Shown here piece after piece: positions 27,569 through 36,917 of a stretch of DNA of 64,000 nt. Each line of letters opens with the position of its first letter. Positions within the stretch are counted from its first letter, which is position 1. The position numbers and the translations under genes are program-made. This DNA is from Sphingobacterium athyrii. Lineage in GTDB: Bacteria; Bacteroidota; Bacteroidia; Sphingobacteriales; Sphingobacteriaceae. The DNA lies in NCBI RefSeq assembly GCF_003071065.1, contig NZ_QCXX01000004.1:372614-436613 (forward strand), written 5' to 3'. The notes beneath the pieces are model-generated. The model was given only the letters and a program-made list of their open reading frames with translations, made no database searches and had not been told where the DNA came from.

Positions 27569-28255
27569 TTAATAGATTCCCTTTCTAACCTTCCAAAATT
27601 TGAGCAGCAAATAACCGAACAATGCCCCGCCGACGTGAGCCAGATGGGCTACTGAATCTCCCGGTCTGGACAAGCTCATATAGATTTCGATCAAGATAAA
27701 GCCACCGATCATATATTTTGCTTTAACTGGTACAGGAATAAACAAAAATTGAAGCGGTATGTTTGGAAAAAGGTAAGCAAAAGCCAATAGGACGCCATAG
27801 ATCGCTCCAGAGGCTCCTAGCATAGGTATGACATATGATAATGCTTCGTTACTGCCTGTATTTGCCAGGGAAATGATTTCATTTCCGCTCATGCCGTGCA
27901 ATGGAGCGAAAGAACCCGTAGCATGATACAGTTGTATACCATTCACCGCTGTATAGAGAAACCAGGCGCCAATTCCCGAGATCATATAGAAATTTAAGAA
28001 GCGTTTCGGACCGAGCACTTGTTCAATCATAGGACCAAACATGACAAGGGAGAACATATTGAAGAAAATATGTGTAATGTTGTTTTTGTCATGCATAAAC
28101 ATATGTGTGATCACCTGCCATATTTTGAAATAAGGCGAATCCGGATAATATACGGCAAGATAATCATATGCTATAGGTACAAGTTGCGATCCAATATAAA
28201 ATATAATATTGACGATCAGTAAATTCTTGATAACGGGTGTCAATTGTTGAAACAT
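27569..28255 (-). CDS. Rhomboid family intramembrane serine protease
   Basis: A 228-residue six-helix membrane protease. Catalytic Ser149 lies in MLGASGAIYGVLLAF, and His207 in AHLAHVGGALFGYLL; the oxyanion-site Asn/His region is HIFFNMFSLVMFGPMIE (helix 2), and the L1 loop carries HMFMHDKN. It cleaves transmembrane segments of unknown substrates in the inner membrane. It sits 13 bases after mutL and 11 bases before the pseudo-rhomboid gene, so these three are likely one operon. Confidence 0.92.
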   Translation of the reverse strand: MFQQLTPVIKNLLIVNIIFYIGSQLVPIAYDYLAVYYPDSPYFKIWQVITHMFMHDKNNITHIFFNMFSLVMFGPMIEQVLGPKRFLNFYMISGIGAWFLYTAVNGIQLYHATGSFAPLHGMSGNEIISLANTGSNEALSYVIPMLGASGAIYGVLLAFAYLFPNIPLQFLFIPVPVKAKYMIGGFILIEIYMSLSRPGDSVAHLAHVGGALFGYLLLKFWKVRKGIY

Positions 28256-28268
28256 ATAGTTTTATCTT

Positions 28269-30149
28269 CTAGTTTTTACCAAATTTTTCTGCCAATTCCT
28301 GTAAGGTAAATGTTACGATCACGGGGTTGCCATAGATGGAGATATTCGGTGATTGGCAGGCAAAGAGCTTATCAACCAGCTCGGCCATGGCCGTGTTATC
28401 AAGCTGTGTGCCCGGTTTGATCGCTGCATTACGGGCAAGACTTTTCGCCAGATTCTCCCTTTTTGACAGCTTGTACTCGGATTGATTATTCTTATAATCT
28501 TCCAATATCTTTTCAATCATTTTTATCTCATCAAAACCTGTTCCCAAGTCTGCTGGAATTCCGTCAATAATATAGGAATTTTTTCCAAATTCACGAATCT
28601 GAAATCCCAAACCATTGATGTCGTCCAATAAATCTTTCATCAATTCATTATCCGAAGGATTGAGGTCTATCGTCTGCGGGAATAGACTTTGCTGACTTAG
28701 GCCCTTATGCTGATCGAGTTGTGCCAGAAACTGCTCAAATAAAATGCGTTCGTGCGCAGCCTGTTGATCAATAAGGATAAATCCAGAATGAATCTGTGAA
28801 ACAATATACTTGTTGTGCAGCTGAAAAAACAATTTGGAGGAAGTTTTATCTTCCATCTGGATAGCCTGTGGGCGATCCGTCTCCTGGTCTGCATCCGTAT
28901 GCAGGGGGAGCTGTACAGACTCTTCCTTTTCCACGATTTCGTATAATGAATCCCAATTGCTTGGTATTCCCCCGGTTTTTTTGGCAAAGCCTTCGGCATA
29001 GCTATCCGATCTGGAATAGGATGATTTGGATTTGTCCGTATCAAAAGGGTTGAAGTCCGGATTGAAGGTGACTGTCGGAATAATAATCTCATCCAATGAT
29101 TTCTTTGTGATCAGATTAGTGAAGCTGGTCTCTTGTTCGAAATCCAAAGAAGGCATGATATTATAGCGCCCCAATGATCTTTTCACTGCTGAGCGGATGA
29201 TCGCATAGATCGCTTTATCATCCTCGTATTTGATTTCAGTCTTTGTTGGATGTACATTGATATCAATACGGGCGGGATCTATATCAATAAACAGTACATA
29301 AAACGGGAAGGTCTCCGCTTGCATGATATCCTCGTACGCATTCATCACTGCATGGTGCAGGTAAGGATCGCGAACAAAGCGTTTATTGACAAAGAAAAAC
29401 TGTTCACCACGTGTTTTCTTCGCAAATTCAGGTTTACCGACAAAGCCTTCTACCTTAATAATGGAAGTGTCCTCTTCTACAGGGACAAGGCGTTGGTTGT
29501 AATTGTTTCCGAAGATATGGACAATCCGTTGTTTCAGTGTTTCGGCAGGTAAGTGATAGATTTCATTCCCATCACTATGCAGGGAAAGGAAAATCTGCGG
29601 ATTGGACAAAGCTATACGTTGAAATTCGTCAATGATATGACGCATTTCAACGGAGTTACTCTTTAAGAAGTTCCTGCGGGCAGGAATGTTGTAAAAGAGA
29701 TTTTTAACTAAAATATTTGTTCCAGCAGCGACAGCTTCTGGATATTGGTTGATAACTTTTGATCCTTCTATTTCGACGACAGTACCAAGTTCATCTTCGA
29801 TACGACGTGTTTTTAGTTCGACTTGTGCGATCGCGGCGATGGAAGCCATTGCTTCTCCACGGAAGCCCATGGTACGGATAGCAAATAAATCTTCCGCTTT
29901 GCGGATCTTTGAGGTTGCATGACGTTCAAAGCAAAGACGGGCATCCGTTACGCTCATTCCACAGCCATTGTCAATGACTTGGATCAACGACTTGCCTGCA
30001 TCTTTAACAATAAGTTTTATTTTGTCAGCTCCAGCATCAATGGCATTCTCAATCAATTCTTTTATGGCAGACGCTGGTCGCTGCACCACTTCTCCCGCCG
30101 CAATCTGATTGGCAACATTATCTGGAAGTAATTGAATAATATCCGACAT
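28269..30149 (-). CDS. mutL: DNA mismatch repair protein MutL
   Basis: A 626-residue MutL, start ATG 30149 (MSDIIQLLPDNVANQIAAGEVV). The N-terminal GHKL ATPase has KELIENAIDAGA, DNGCGM, RHATSKI and GFRGEAMASIAAI; DIDPARIDINVHPTKTEIKY ends it. A variable linker (about 345-440) leads to the C-terminal dimerisation/endonuclease domain. The metal motif, usually DQHA-x2-E-x4-E, reads DQQAAHERILFE here, so the His is Gln while both Glu are kept; nicking activity is therefore uncertain. It coordinates mismatch removal after MutS. First gene of a likely operon with the two rhomboid genes. Confidence 0.95.
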   Translation of the reverse strand: MSDIIQLLPDNVANQIAAGEVVQRPASAIKELIENAIDAGADKIKLIVKDAGKSLIQVIDNGCGMSVTDARLCFERHATSKIRKAEDLFAIRTMGFRGEAMASIAAIAQVELKTRRIEDELGTVVEIEGSKVINQYPEAVAAGTNILVKNLFYNIPARRNFLKSNSVEMRHIIDEFQRIALSNPQIFLSLHSDGNEIYHLPAETLKQRIVHIFGNNYNQRLVPVEEDTSIIKVEGFVGKPEFAKKTRGEQFFFVNKRFVRDPYLHHAVMNAYEDIMQAETFPFYVLFIDIDPARIDINVHPTKTEIKYEDDKAIYAIIRSAVKRSLGRYNIMPSLDFEQETSFTNLITKKSLDEIIIPTVTFNPDFNPFDTDKSKSSYSRSDSYAEGFAKKTGGIPSNWDSLYEIVEKEESVQLPLHTDADQETDRPQAIQMEDKTSSKLFFQLHNKYIVSQIHSGFILIDQQAAHERILFEQFLAQLDQHKGLSQQSLFPQTIDLNPSDNELMKDLLDDINGLGFQIREFGKNSYIIDGIPADLGTGFDEIKMIEKILEDYKNNQSEYKLSKRENLAKSLARNAAIKPGTQLDNTAMAELVDKLFACQSPNISIYGNPVIVTFTLQELAEKFGKN

Positions 30150-30334
30150 ATAATACAAAGTTACGAAAAACCTTTATGAAATCTGCTGCTTAGCTCGTGT
30201 ACCAAATTCAGTCAAAGAAAGGCCCGATCAGGTGTTATTTAAAATCTGCGATAGGAGGTTATCCTGATGCACAGCATACACCGGACCGGATAGAGGCACA
30301 AAACCAACAAAATACACCGCCTCAAAATGAATGC

Positions 30335-33178
30335 CTATTGCATCTCTAATTTTAAGAAACGTGCGGTTTCGCTTTTCTTGTTTTTAATTAAATTTTCTGG
30401 GGTTCCCTCAAATAATACCTGACCACCCTCTTTTCCGCCTTCAGGACCGATATCAATCACCCAGTCAGCCGATTTCACAACATCCAGGTTGTGCTCGATA
30501 ATCAACACGGTATTTCCCCGGTCTACCAATCGGTTGATTACGCCCATAAGCACGTTAACGTCTTCAAAATGAAGTCCTGTGGTAGGCTCGTCAAGAATGT
30601 AAAATGTATTTCCCGTATCTTTCTTGGAAAGTTCCGTGGCAAGCTTCACCCGTTGAGCCTCTCCGCCGGACAAGGTTGTAGAAGACTGGCCTAAGGTAAT
30701 ATAACCTAAACCGACATCTTGTAAGGTTTTGATTTTTCTGTAAATACTCGGTACGTTTTCAAAGAAATCGACCGCATCATTGATGCTCATGTCGAGTACA
30801 TCTGAAATAGATTTACCCTTGTATCTTACCTCCAAAGTTTCTCGGTTATAACGCTTTCCGTGGCATGTTTCACAAGGAACCTGTACATCGGGCAGGAAGT
30901 TCATTTCAATGACTTTCAAGCCAGCACCCTGACAGGTTTCACAACGACCACCTTTGACATTGAACGAAAAACGACCCGGTTTATAGCCCCTGATTTTTGC
31001 TTCCGGAAGTTGAACGAACAAGGTGCGTATATCGGAGAATACACCAGTATACGTCGAGGGATTGGAACGTGGTGTACGACCTATCGGGCTCTGATCAATT
31101 TCAATAACTTTATCAATATGCTCCAGGCCTTCAATCTTTTTGAATGGAAGTGGGGTTGCTTTAGCCCGGAAGAAATGTTTATTCAGGATCGGGTAGAGCG
31201 TACCGGTGATTAAGCTGGACTTACCGGATCCCGAAACCCCCGATACAACGATCAATTTGCCGAGTGGAAATGTTACGGTCAGGTTCTTGAGATTATGCCC
31301 TGTAGCGCCATGAATCGACAGTGTTTTGTGATTGCCTTCACGACGTGTTTCGGGAATTTTAACTTCTTTTTTTCCATTGAGATAAGCTGCGGTCAGGGAG
31401 TCTGATTTTAAGATCTCCTTGGGCTGACCTTCCGCAACAACAGTGCCGCCATGGACACCCGCCGCCGGCCCCATGTCAATCACATAGTCTGCATGAAGGA
31501 TCATGTCCTTATCATGCTCAACCACTAAGACCGAATTGCCAATATCACGCAGGTTTTTAAGTGCGTTGATAAGACGTTCATTGTCCCGCTGGTGTAGTCC
31601 GATACTCGGTTCATCCAAAATATAAAGCACATTGACCAGCTGTGAGCCGATCTGGGTCGCTAAACGGATCCGTTGTGCTTCGCCGCCAGATAATGTTTTT
31701 GCCGTACGATCCAGTGTCAGATAGTTTAACCCTACATCCAATAGAAAGCCCAAACGAGCCCTTATTTCTTTGAGTATTTCCGTCGCAATGACCAGCTGGC
31801 GTTCATCCAGCTTGCTTTCCACCTGATCGAACCATTCTTTTAATGCCGAGATATCTAATGTCGATAGTTCATGGATATTCTTGTCTGCGATCTTAAAATG
31901 CAATGATTCTTTCTTTAACCGCGCTCCTTCACAAGTTGGGCAGGTAACTTTGGTTCTGAAATCATCCAGCGAAGGCGCTTCATCCGAAGATTTACCGGAA
32001 AATTCCTCCAGCATTTTGAAGATCCCCTCAAATTCAACACGATACTCACGGGATCCGTAGCTCCCATAGGACACGGTGACAACAATAGGTTCTTCTTTAT
32101 TGCCAAACAAAAGCTGGTCGATCTGCTCATCATTAAGTTTCTCCAACGGAGTTGTGACGGCAAAATCCAATTTTTTGGCTACGGCTTTAAGCACTTCAAA
32201 CGTCCAGTTCTCCCGGGTGGGGCCCAACGGCGCCAGGCCTCCTTTCTGAATGCTGAGTTTCTTGTCGGGAATGACCGCATTTTTATCAATCTCGAAAATA
32301 TAGCCTAATCCATCACATGTCGGACAGGCACCATAGGGTGAATTAAATGAGAATGTATTTGGCTGCGGTTCATCGTAGGAGATGCCGGATTCGGCATCCA
32401 TCAGGTAACGGCTATAAAATTGCTCCTGATTGTCTTTGGTAGACACTTTGATAATGCCTTTCGCCGTTTTCATCGCTTGCATCACCGAGGTCTGCAAGCG
32501 CTTCTTATCTTCACGTTCTATTTTCAAACGGTCAACGACAATTTCAATATCGTGAATCTTATAGCGGTCCACTTGCATTTTGGGAATCAAATCCAATATT
32601 TCGCCATCCACACGCACTTTGACATACCCCTGTTTGCGAATTTGCTCAAAAAGCTCACGGTAATGACCTTTACGTCCCTTCACGACAGGAGCGAGGATAT
32701 TGAGGGCTTGGCCTTCAAACTCATCCAGAATACGTTCGATCACCTGATCGTCAGACATACGCTCCATCTTTTTACCAGTGACATAGGAGAATGCTTCCCC
32801 GGCACGGGCAAACAAAAGGCGCATAAAATCGTATACTTCTGTAATTGTTCCGACAGTTGACCTTGGATTTTTGCTCGTTGTTTTTTGTTCAATGGAAATC
32901 ACCGGACTCAAACCTGATATCTTGTCGACATCCGGACGTTCCATGCCGCCCAAAAATTGCCGGCTATAGGCACTAAAAGTTTCCATGTACCGACGTTGGC
33001 CCTCTGCATAGATGGTGTCAAAAGCCAAGGAAGATTTACCACTACCGCTTAAGCCAGTGATAACGACCAATTCATTTCTCGGAAAAGAAACATCTATATT
33101 TTTTAGATTGTGCGCACGCGCTCCAAATACCTGAACTTCACTCTGTTCGCCCAAATCCGGGCTTCTTTTTATTGCCAT
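30335..33178 (-). CDS. uvrA: UvrABC excision repair subunit A
   Basis: A 947-residue damage-sensing ABC ATPase of nucleotide-excision repair. Two nucleotide-binding modules are complete: Walker A GLSGSGKSSLAF and GVSGSGKSSLITG, signatures LSGGEAQRIRLA and LSGGEAQRVKLA, and Walker B VLYILDEPSIGLH and FYILDEPTTGLHF. Zinc modules show CPTCDGLGYIF, CPTCEGARL, and CETCQGAGLK paired with CETCHGKRYN. The insertion domain for UvrB contact lies between. Length matches E. coli UvrA (940). No SOS-type box was recognised upstream. Confidence 0.97.
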   Translation of the reverse strand: MAIKRSPDLGEQSEVQVFGARAHNLKNIDVSFPRNELVVITGLSGSGKSSLAFDTIYAEGQRRYMETFSAYSRQFLGGMERPDVDKISGLSPVISIEQKTTSKNPRSTVGTITEVYDFMRLLFARAGEAFSYVTGKKMERMSDDQVIERILDEFEGQALNILAPVVKGRKGHYRELFEQIRKQGYVKVRVDGEILDLIPKMQVDRYKIHDIEIVVDRLKIEREDKKRLQTSVMQAMKTAKGIIKVSTKDNQEQFYSRYLMDAESGISYDEPQPNTFSFNSPYGACPTCDGLGYIFEIDKNAVIPDKKLSIQKGGLAPLGPTRENWTFEVLKAVAKKLDFAVTTPLEKLNDEQIDQLLFGNKEEPIVVTVSYGSYGSREYRVEFEGIFKMLEEFSGKSSDEAPSLDDFRTKVTCPTCEGARLKKESLHFKIADKNIHELSTLDISALKEWFDQVESKLDERQLVIATEILKEIRARLGFLLDVGLNYLTLDRTAKTLSGGEAQRIRLATQIGSQLVNVLYILDEPSIGLHQRDNERLINALKNLRDIGNSVLVVEHDKDMILHADYVIDMGPAAGVHGGTVVAEGQPKEILKSDSLTAAYLNGKKEVKIPETRREGNHKTLSIHGATGHNLKNLTVTFPLGKLIVVSGVSGSGKSSLITGTLYPILNKHFFRAKATPLPFKKIEGLEHIDKVIEIDQSPIGRTPRSNPSTYTGVFSDIRTLFVQLPEAKIRGYKPGRFSFNVKGGRCETCQGAGLKVIEMNFLPDVQVPCETCHGKRYNRETLEVRYKGKSISDVLDMSINDAVDFFENVPSIYRKIKTLQDVGLGYITLGQSSTTLSGGEAQRVKLATELSKKDTGNTFYILDEPTTGLHFEDVNVLMGVINRLVDRGNTVLIIEHNLDVVKSADWVIDIGPEGGKEGGQVLFEGTPENLIKNKKSETARFLKLEMQ

Positions 33179-33514
33179 GAAAACTCCTTAAAACCCGTGT
33201 GAAAGGGATAAAATGCAAAACATGCAAAATTACAGATTTTTAAAGGAATTATGCGAGCATATCTGACTTTTGGAATAAAATGTGATATACATGTGATTTG
33301 GATATCCTGCGACAACCCGAGGATTTAAGAAAGTTACGAAGGTAATTGTTATCTTGGGGTCGGCTAAGGTGGCTATGGCAACTTGTAAGCCCTAATTTTG
33401 TACAGGACCTAAAAAATAAAAAATAAAACAGGAAGATACTTCGGTAAGTCGAAAATTTGCCGGATTAAAATCTTTGTTACTTATTCTTTGTTCTACAATA
33501 TCAATACAATAACA
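33179..33514. other. Divergent intergenic region between uvrA and the DUF2157 gene
   Basis: These 336 bases must hold the promoters of both divergent genes. TTTG-type boxes occur near the DUF2157 start (around 33455-33490), but none is a clean match. No RNA gene or protein-like frame was seen. Confidence 0.35.
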
Positions 33515-34570
33515 ATGCGAAAATACGACGTCAGCAAACAGGAAAAGCAATCCATCGAAGATATTGTCCAATTTTGGAAGAAGGAAAATTTATTGGATGA
33601 ACAAAAGGCCGATGAACTGATGGATAGCCTCGACGTCAAAAGTTTCGATTGGGGACAGTTGGCCCGTTACGCCTTTTGGATTGCGCTGGCCTCCCTGGTA
33701 TTTGCTGTTTTTTCGTTGTTTACAGATGCTTCTTTCCTTGCTTTCGTCGATACCCTTTACGAAGCACCCAATATTTTATTCTGCTTCTTTTTTGCGGCGG
33801 TCGCTGTCCTGTTTTACACGCTCGGCTTTCGCTACAAAAAACGTTATCCCTATAAGAACCTGTCCACGGAGACCATGATGCTGATCGGCGTATTCGGAAC
33901 GGCAGCCTGCATTGGTTTTATGGGGAAGGTATTGGATAAGGATACCATGCATTATTCGCTCTTGTTTTTATTGTCCGTCGCAATCTACGGAATTCTCGCC
34001 GTAAAGCTCGATAGCAAGCTGATCTGGACCTTTATGCTATTGGCACTCGGTGTTTGGTTTGCCACCGAGACAGCTTACCATAGCAACTGGGGCTTTAAAT
34101 TCTGGGGAATGAATTATCCCCTACGTTTTACGATTTTCGGTGCTATAATCACGGCGGCAGCTGTTTGGCTACAGCCACGATTTGAACGTTTACAGATATT
34201 TCAACCGGTCAGTTATATCATTGGGTTGATTTATCTTATGGTTTCTTTGTGGACACTATCTATCTTCGGCAACTATTCGGACTTTTATGAATGGACCACC
34301 GTACGCCAGTATCACATGTTTTATTGGGGGATTTTATCCACTGCGGTCTCGGCGTTTCTTGTAATTTATGGGTTAAAAGCGAAGGATAATGTCACCCGTG
34401 AGGTGGGATTTGTGTTTTTGGTATTGAATATTTATACCCGCTATGTGGAATATCTGTGGGATAATATCAATAGAGCCGTGTTTTTCTTGATCCTCGCAGT
34501 TTCTTTCTGGTTTGTCGGCCGTTGGGCAGAAAAGCTATGGAACAGACGAAAAGAAGAATTAGGAGGATAA
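33515..34570 (+). CDS. DUF2157 family membrane protein
   Basis: A 351-residue protein, ATG at 33515 (MRKYDVSKQEKQSIEDIVQFWKK). The ~60-residue N-terminal soluble helical part (QEKQSIEDIVQFW, DEQKADELMDSLD) followed by about nine membrane helices from residue ~58 is the DUF2157 layout. Helices include ARYAFWIALASLVFAVFSLF and FLILAVSFWFVGRWAEKL near the end. The family has no proven function. It is a single gene, divergent from uvrA and convergent with the response-regulator gene. Confidence 0.75.
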   Translation: MRKYDVSKQEKQSIEDIVQFWKKENLLDEQKADELMDSLDVKSFDWGQLARYAFWIALASLVFAVFSLFTDASFLAFVDTLYEAPNILFCFFFAAVAVLFYTLGFRYKKRYPYKNLSTETMMLIGVFGTAACIGFMGKVLDKDTMHYSLLFLLSVAIYGILAVKLDSKLIWTFMLLALGVWFATETAYHSNWGFKFWGMNYPLRFTIFGAIITAAAVWLQPRFERLQIFQPVSYIIGLIYLMVSLWTLSIFGNYSDFYEWTTVRQYHMFYWGILSTAVSAFLVIYGLKAKDNVTREVGFVFLVLNIYTRYVEYLWDNINRAVFFLILAVSFWFVGRWAEKLWNRRKEELGG

Positions 34571-34658
34571 ATCCGATGGAATGCCTTGGGGTATAACATC
34601 GAAGACCTAAGCCGCATGTGCAGAACAGGGGATGATCGGCTTTGAGGCAACCTGCATA

Positions 34659-35336
34659 TCAAAAATGAACGGTAAATCCTACGCCTCGATTTGAACTGAT
34701 GCTCAGATTCGGGTCATGACTCAGGTGTTTTCGTATGCGGGTGATAAAAACGTCCATGCTTCTGCCGGTAAAAAAATCAGCGCTTCCCCATACCTTTTCA
34801 AGGATATCTTCGCGTGTCACGAGCTGACCGTTGTGTTGGCAAAGGAACAAAAGTAATTGTGCTTCCCGCTCGGTGAGCCTATATTGTTCCAAAGCATGAC
34901 TCAGCAACAGTTGGTCGGGGAAAAATAGGTACGAACCAATTGGAATGGAACTCGGGGACACATTTTTTTGATTGCGCTTTAGTATATTTTGTATACGAAG
35001 TAACAATTCTTCGGGATCACAAGGCTTGGTAATATAATCGTCAGCACCGATTTTTAAACCAGTCAACTTATCGATCTTCTGCTCTTTGGCCGTTAAAAAG
35101 ATAAAAGGAAGTGACGGGAAAAGTGTATTGATTTCTTTTGCCAGCGCAAAGCCGCTCACTTGGGGCAGCATCACATCCAGAATAATTAAATCATATCCCA
35201 CAAGCTGCTGAAAGTCTGCCGTGAGCTCATTTGGCTGTGAAATCCATTCCACCTGAAAGTCCGAAAGCTCCAGATATTGTCTCAGCATAAATCCAAAATC
35301 CGGATCATCTTCTACCAACAATAGTTTATTCTTCAT
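34659..35336 (-). CDS. OmpR/PhoB-family response regulator
   Basis: A 225-residue two-component regulator. The receiver domain (1-115) has acidic residues ED-D at 9-11, phosphoacceptor D54 (LIILDVMLP), T82 and K104 (YITKPCDPEEL). The C-terminal winged helix (about 130-225) reads LTEREAQLLLFLCQHNGQLVTREDILEKVWGS and MDVFITRIRKHL, ending NRGVGFTVHF. Its kinase is the upstream gene on the same strand, 148 bases away. Three phased TTAAC repeats at 36842-36868 beside the kinase and the divergent receptor gene are a plausible binding site (inference). Confidence 0.92.
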   Translation of the reverse strand: MKNKLLLVEDDPDFGFMLRQYLELSDFQVEWISQPNELTADFQQLVGYDLIILDVMLPQVSGFALAKEINTLFPSLPFIFLTAKEQKIDKLTGLKIGADDYITKPCDPEELLLRIQNILKRNQKNVSPSSIPIGSYLFFPDQLLLSHALEQYRLTEREAQLLLFLCQHNGQLVTREDILEKVWGSADFFTGRSMDVFITRIRKHLSHDPNLSISSNRGVGFTVHF

Positions 35337-35484
35337 TTCTTTGTTTCATCTAACGGATATCTGGCCCTTATTTCCTGATCCATTATAAAGTTAATAATAC
35401 GATTTTTATTCAAGTGCTGCTTCGCGGCACTTCGTGTGGTAACCTCTGCCGCTGATTGGCAATGTAGGCCAATGAAGTGAAAAA

Positions 35485-36804
35485 TTAGCGCGGCAATAGC
35501 ACCACAAAAGTTGTTCCTTGTTGCAATTTACTTATCACGCTAATCTTCCCCGCATATTTTTTGACAATGTTCCTAACCAAAAATAGACCAATTCCTAAGC
35601 CCTTTGTATCATGAATATTGTCTTTCTGGATACGGTAAAACTTTTCAAAAATATAGGGTAACTCGCTTTCTTCCATGCCCTGTCCGTTGTCTTTGACCTG
35701 AATGGATAGATAGTCTTTTTGTTCCTCAAAACGGATATTTAGTTGGGTGGCACCATATTTAACCGCATTATTCATCAGGTTTGAAAATAATGTCGCTGTA
35801 TCTATTGGGTTAAGGCAAATTGGCAAGTTGAGGCTTGGTTCCACAATGAGTTTGATCGTTGGATTGCACAGCTGAAAATCACTAAAAATTGCCTGTAGTT
35901 CTTTCGCTGTTGTTGGGGATAAACTTGTTGCATTTTGACTTTCGTTCAATGGATCCAATGTTTGTTCCAAACGGCTCACTTGACGTTCAATGACGGCAAC
36001 AATTGTATTATCGGGAGATTTTTGGAGGGTTCTGGCCGCTATTTTTAAGGTAGCAATCGGTGTTTTTAGCTCGTGCGAAATATTATCTACGACATCGTGC
36101 AACACCGCAATCTGTTTTTTTTGTTTCCTGAGGTTGTTAATTGTTCGGTAAAATAACCAGATAAAAGCCGCCAGGATCAATAAGGTGCTTAACAGCAGTG
36201 AGGTGAGCTCCTTAAATAGAATCCAGTTGAGATTGACCACCTCAAAAAAAGTCTTGCGCGGAACAGAAAAAACATATAGAATCTCCCTGCTTTGGATACT
36301 ATCCTGAGTCCTGTTCGTTTCAGTTTTTTCCGTAAGCCATTTACTGCTGGATAATTCTGTAGGGTTATGGAAGGTACCCTTTGTGGTATACACGGTGATG
36401 GGGCCATCAACCAATGGGGTTGCCGCATCTTTATAATAAATACCTAATATTTCCTGCCGGAGGATGATATGCATGCCCAGTGGCCGGAATATACTGTCGA
36501 CATATTTTGTTAACTCCGCGGATGTCTTCTGCGCGTGTGTTTTATATAAATTTTTTAAACCTTCTGCCGTGATCTCTTTTTTAACCAGTTTAATGTAATA
36601 ATCACGGGCGATATCCTTGCTTAATAAGTTGTTGTCAAAAATAGAATCGGAGTCTTCTAATCTGTCCAGATTCTTTTTGATATCAGCGAATATTTCACGT
36701 TGTTTGAGCCGGTAGGTATTGTACAATTGATAACCTTGTATGCCAATGAGGATGGCAAAAAATAGGATGAAAAGGATAATATAATTTTTAGGTTTCAATT
36801 CCAT
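35485..36804 (-). CDS. Membrane sensor histidine kinase
   Basis: A 439-residue kinase. ATG 36804 gives an N-terminal helix (8-26), a ~165-residue periplasmic sensor region, a second helix (about 200-220), then a coiled stretch and the HisKA box VVDNISHELKTPIATLKIAART with phosphoacceptor H244, and an HATPase domain (LFSNLMNNAVKYG, VKDNGQGMEESELPYIFEKFYR, GLGIGLFLVRNIV). There is no HAMP domain. The sensor domain resembles no family I can name. Partner regulator lies downstream on the same strand; the outer-membrane receptor gene diverges from it. Confidence 0.9.
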   Translation of the reverse strand: MELKPKNYIILFILFFAILIGIQGYQLYNTYRLKQREIFADIKKNLDRLEDSDSIFDNNLLSKDIARDYYIKLVKKEITAEGLKNLYKTHAQKTSAELTKYVDSIFRPLGMHIILRQEILGIYYKDAATPLVDGPITVYTTKGTFHNPTELSSSKWLTEKTETNRTQDSIQSREILYVFSVPRKTFFEVVNLNWILFKELTSLLLSTLLILAAFIWLFYRTINNLRKQKKQIAVLHDVVDNISHELKTPIATLKIAARTLQKSPDNTIVAVIERQVSRLEQTLDPLNESQNATSLSPTTAKELQAIFSDFQLCNPTIKLIVEPSLNLPICLNPIDTATLFSNLMNNAVKYGATQLNIRFEEQKDYLSIQVKDNGQGMEESELPYIFEKFYRIQKDNIHDTKGLGIGLFLVRNIVKKYAGKISVISKLQQGTTFVVLLPR

Positions 36805-36841
36805 ATACAAATATAGCCGCTCCTAACGAAGATCATAGACC

Positions 36842-36868
36842 TTAACGCAGCATTAACTCTTCATTAAC
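36842..36868. promoter_or_regulatory. Three TTAAC direct repeats spaced exactly 11 bp: candidate OmpR-type regulator site
   Basis: TTAAC begins at 36842, 36853 and 36864, one helical turn apart, in the 113-base gap between the divergent kinase and receptor genes; a degenerate TTAAT is at 36883. Direct repeats with 11-bp period are the usual binding layout of OmpR/PhoB-family regulators (for example TTAACA boxes of B. subtilis PhoP). An OmpR-type regulator is encoded adjacent. Confidence 0.55.
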
Positions 36869-36917
36869 CATATTTAGCTGTGTTAATGAACAATTTTGGG
36901 ACATTAAATACCGAAAT

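Noticed and set aside
30159..30334. Possible RNA gene between mutL and uvrA
   Set aside because: No stable fold, tRNA cloverleaf or known RNA motif could be made out by eye.
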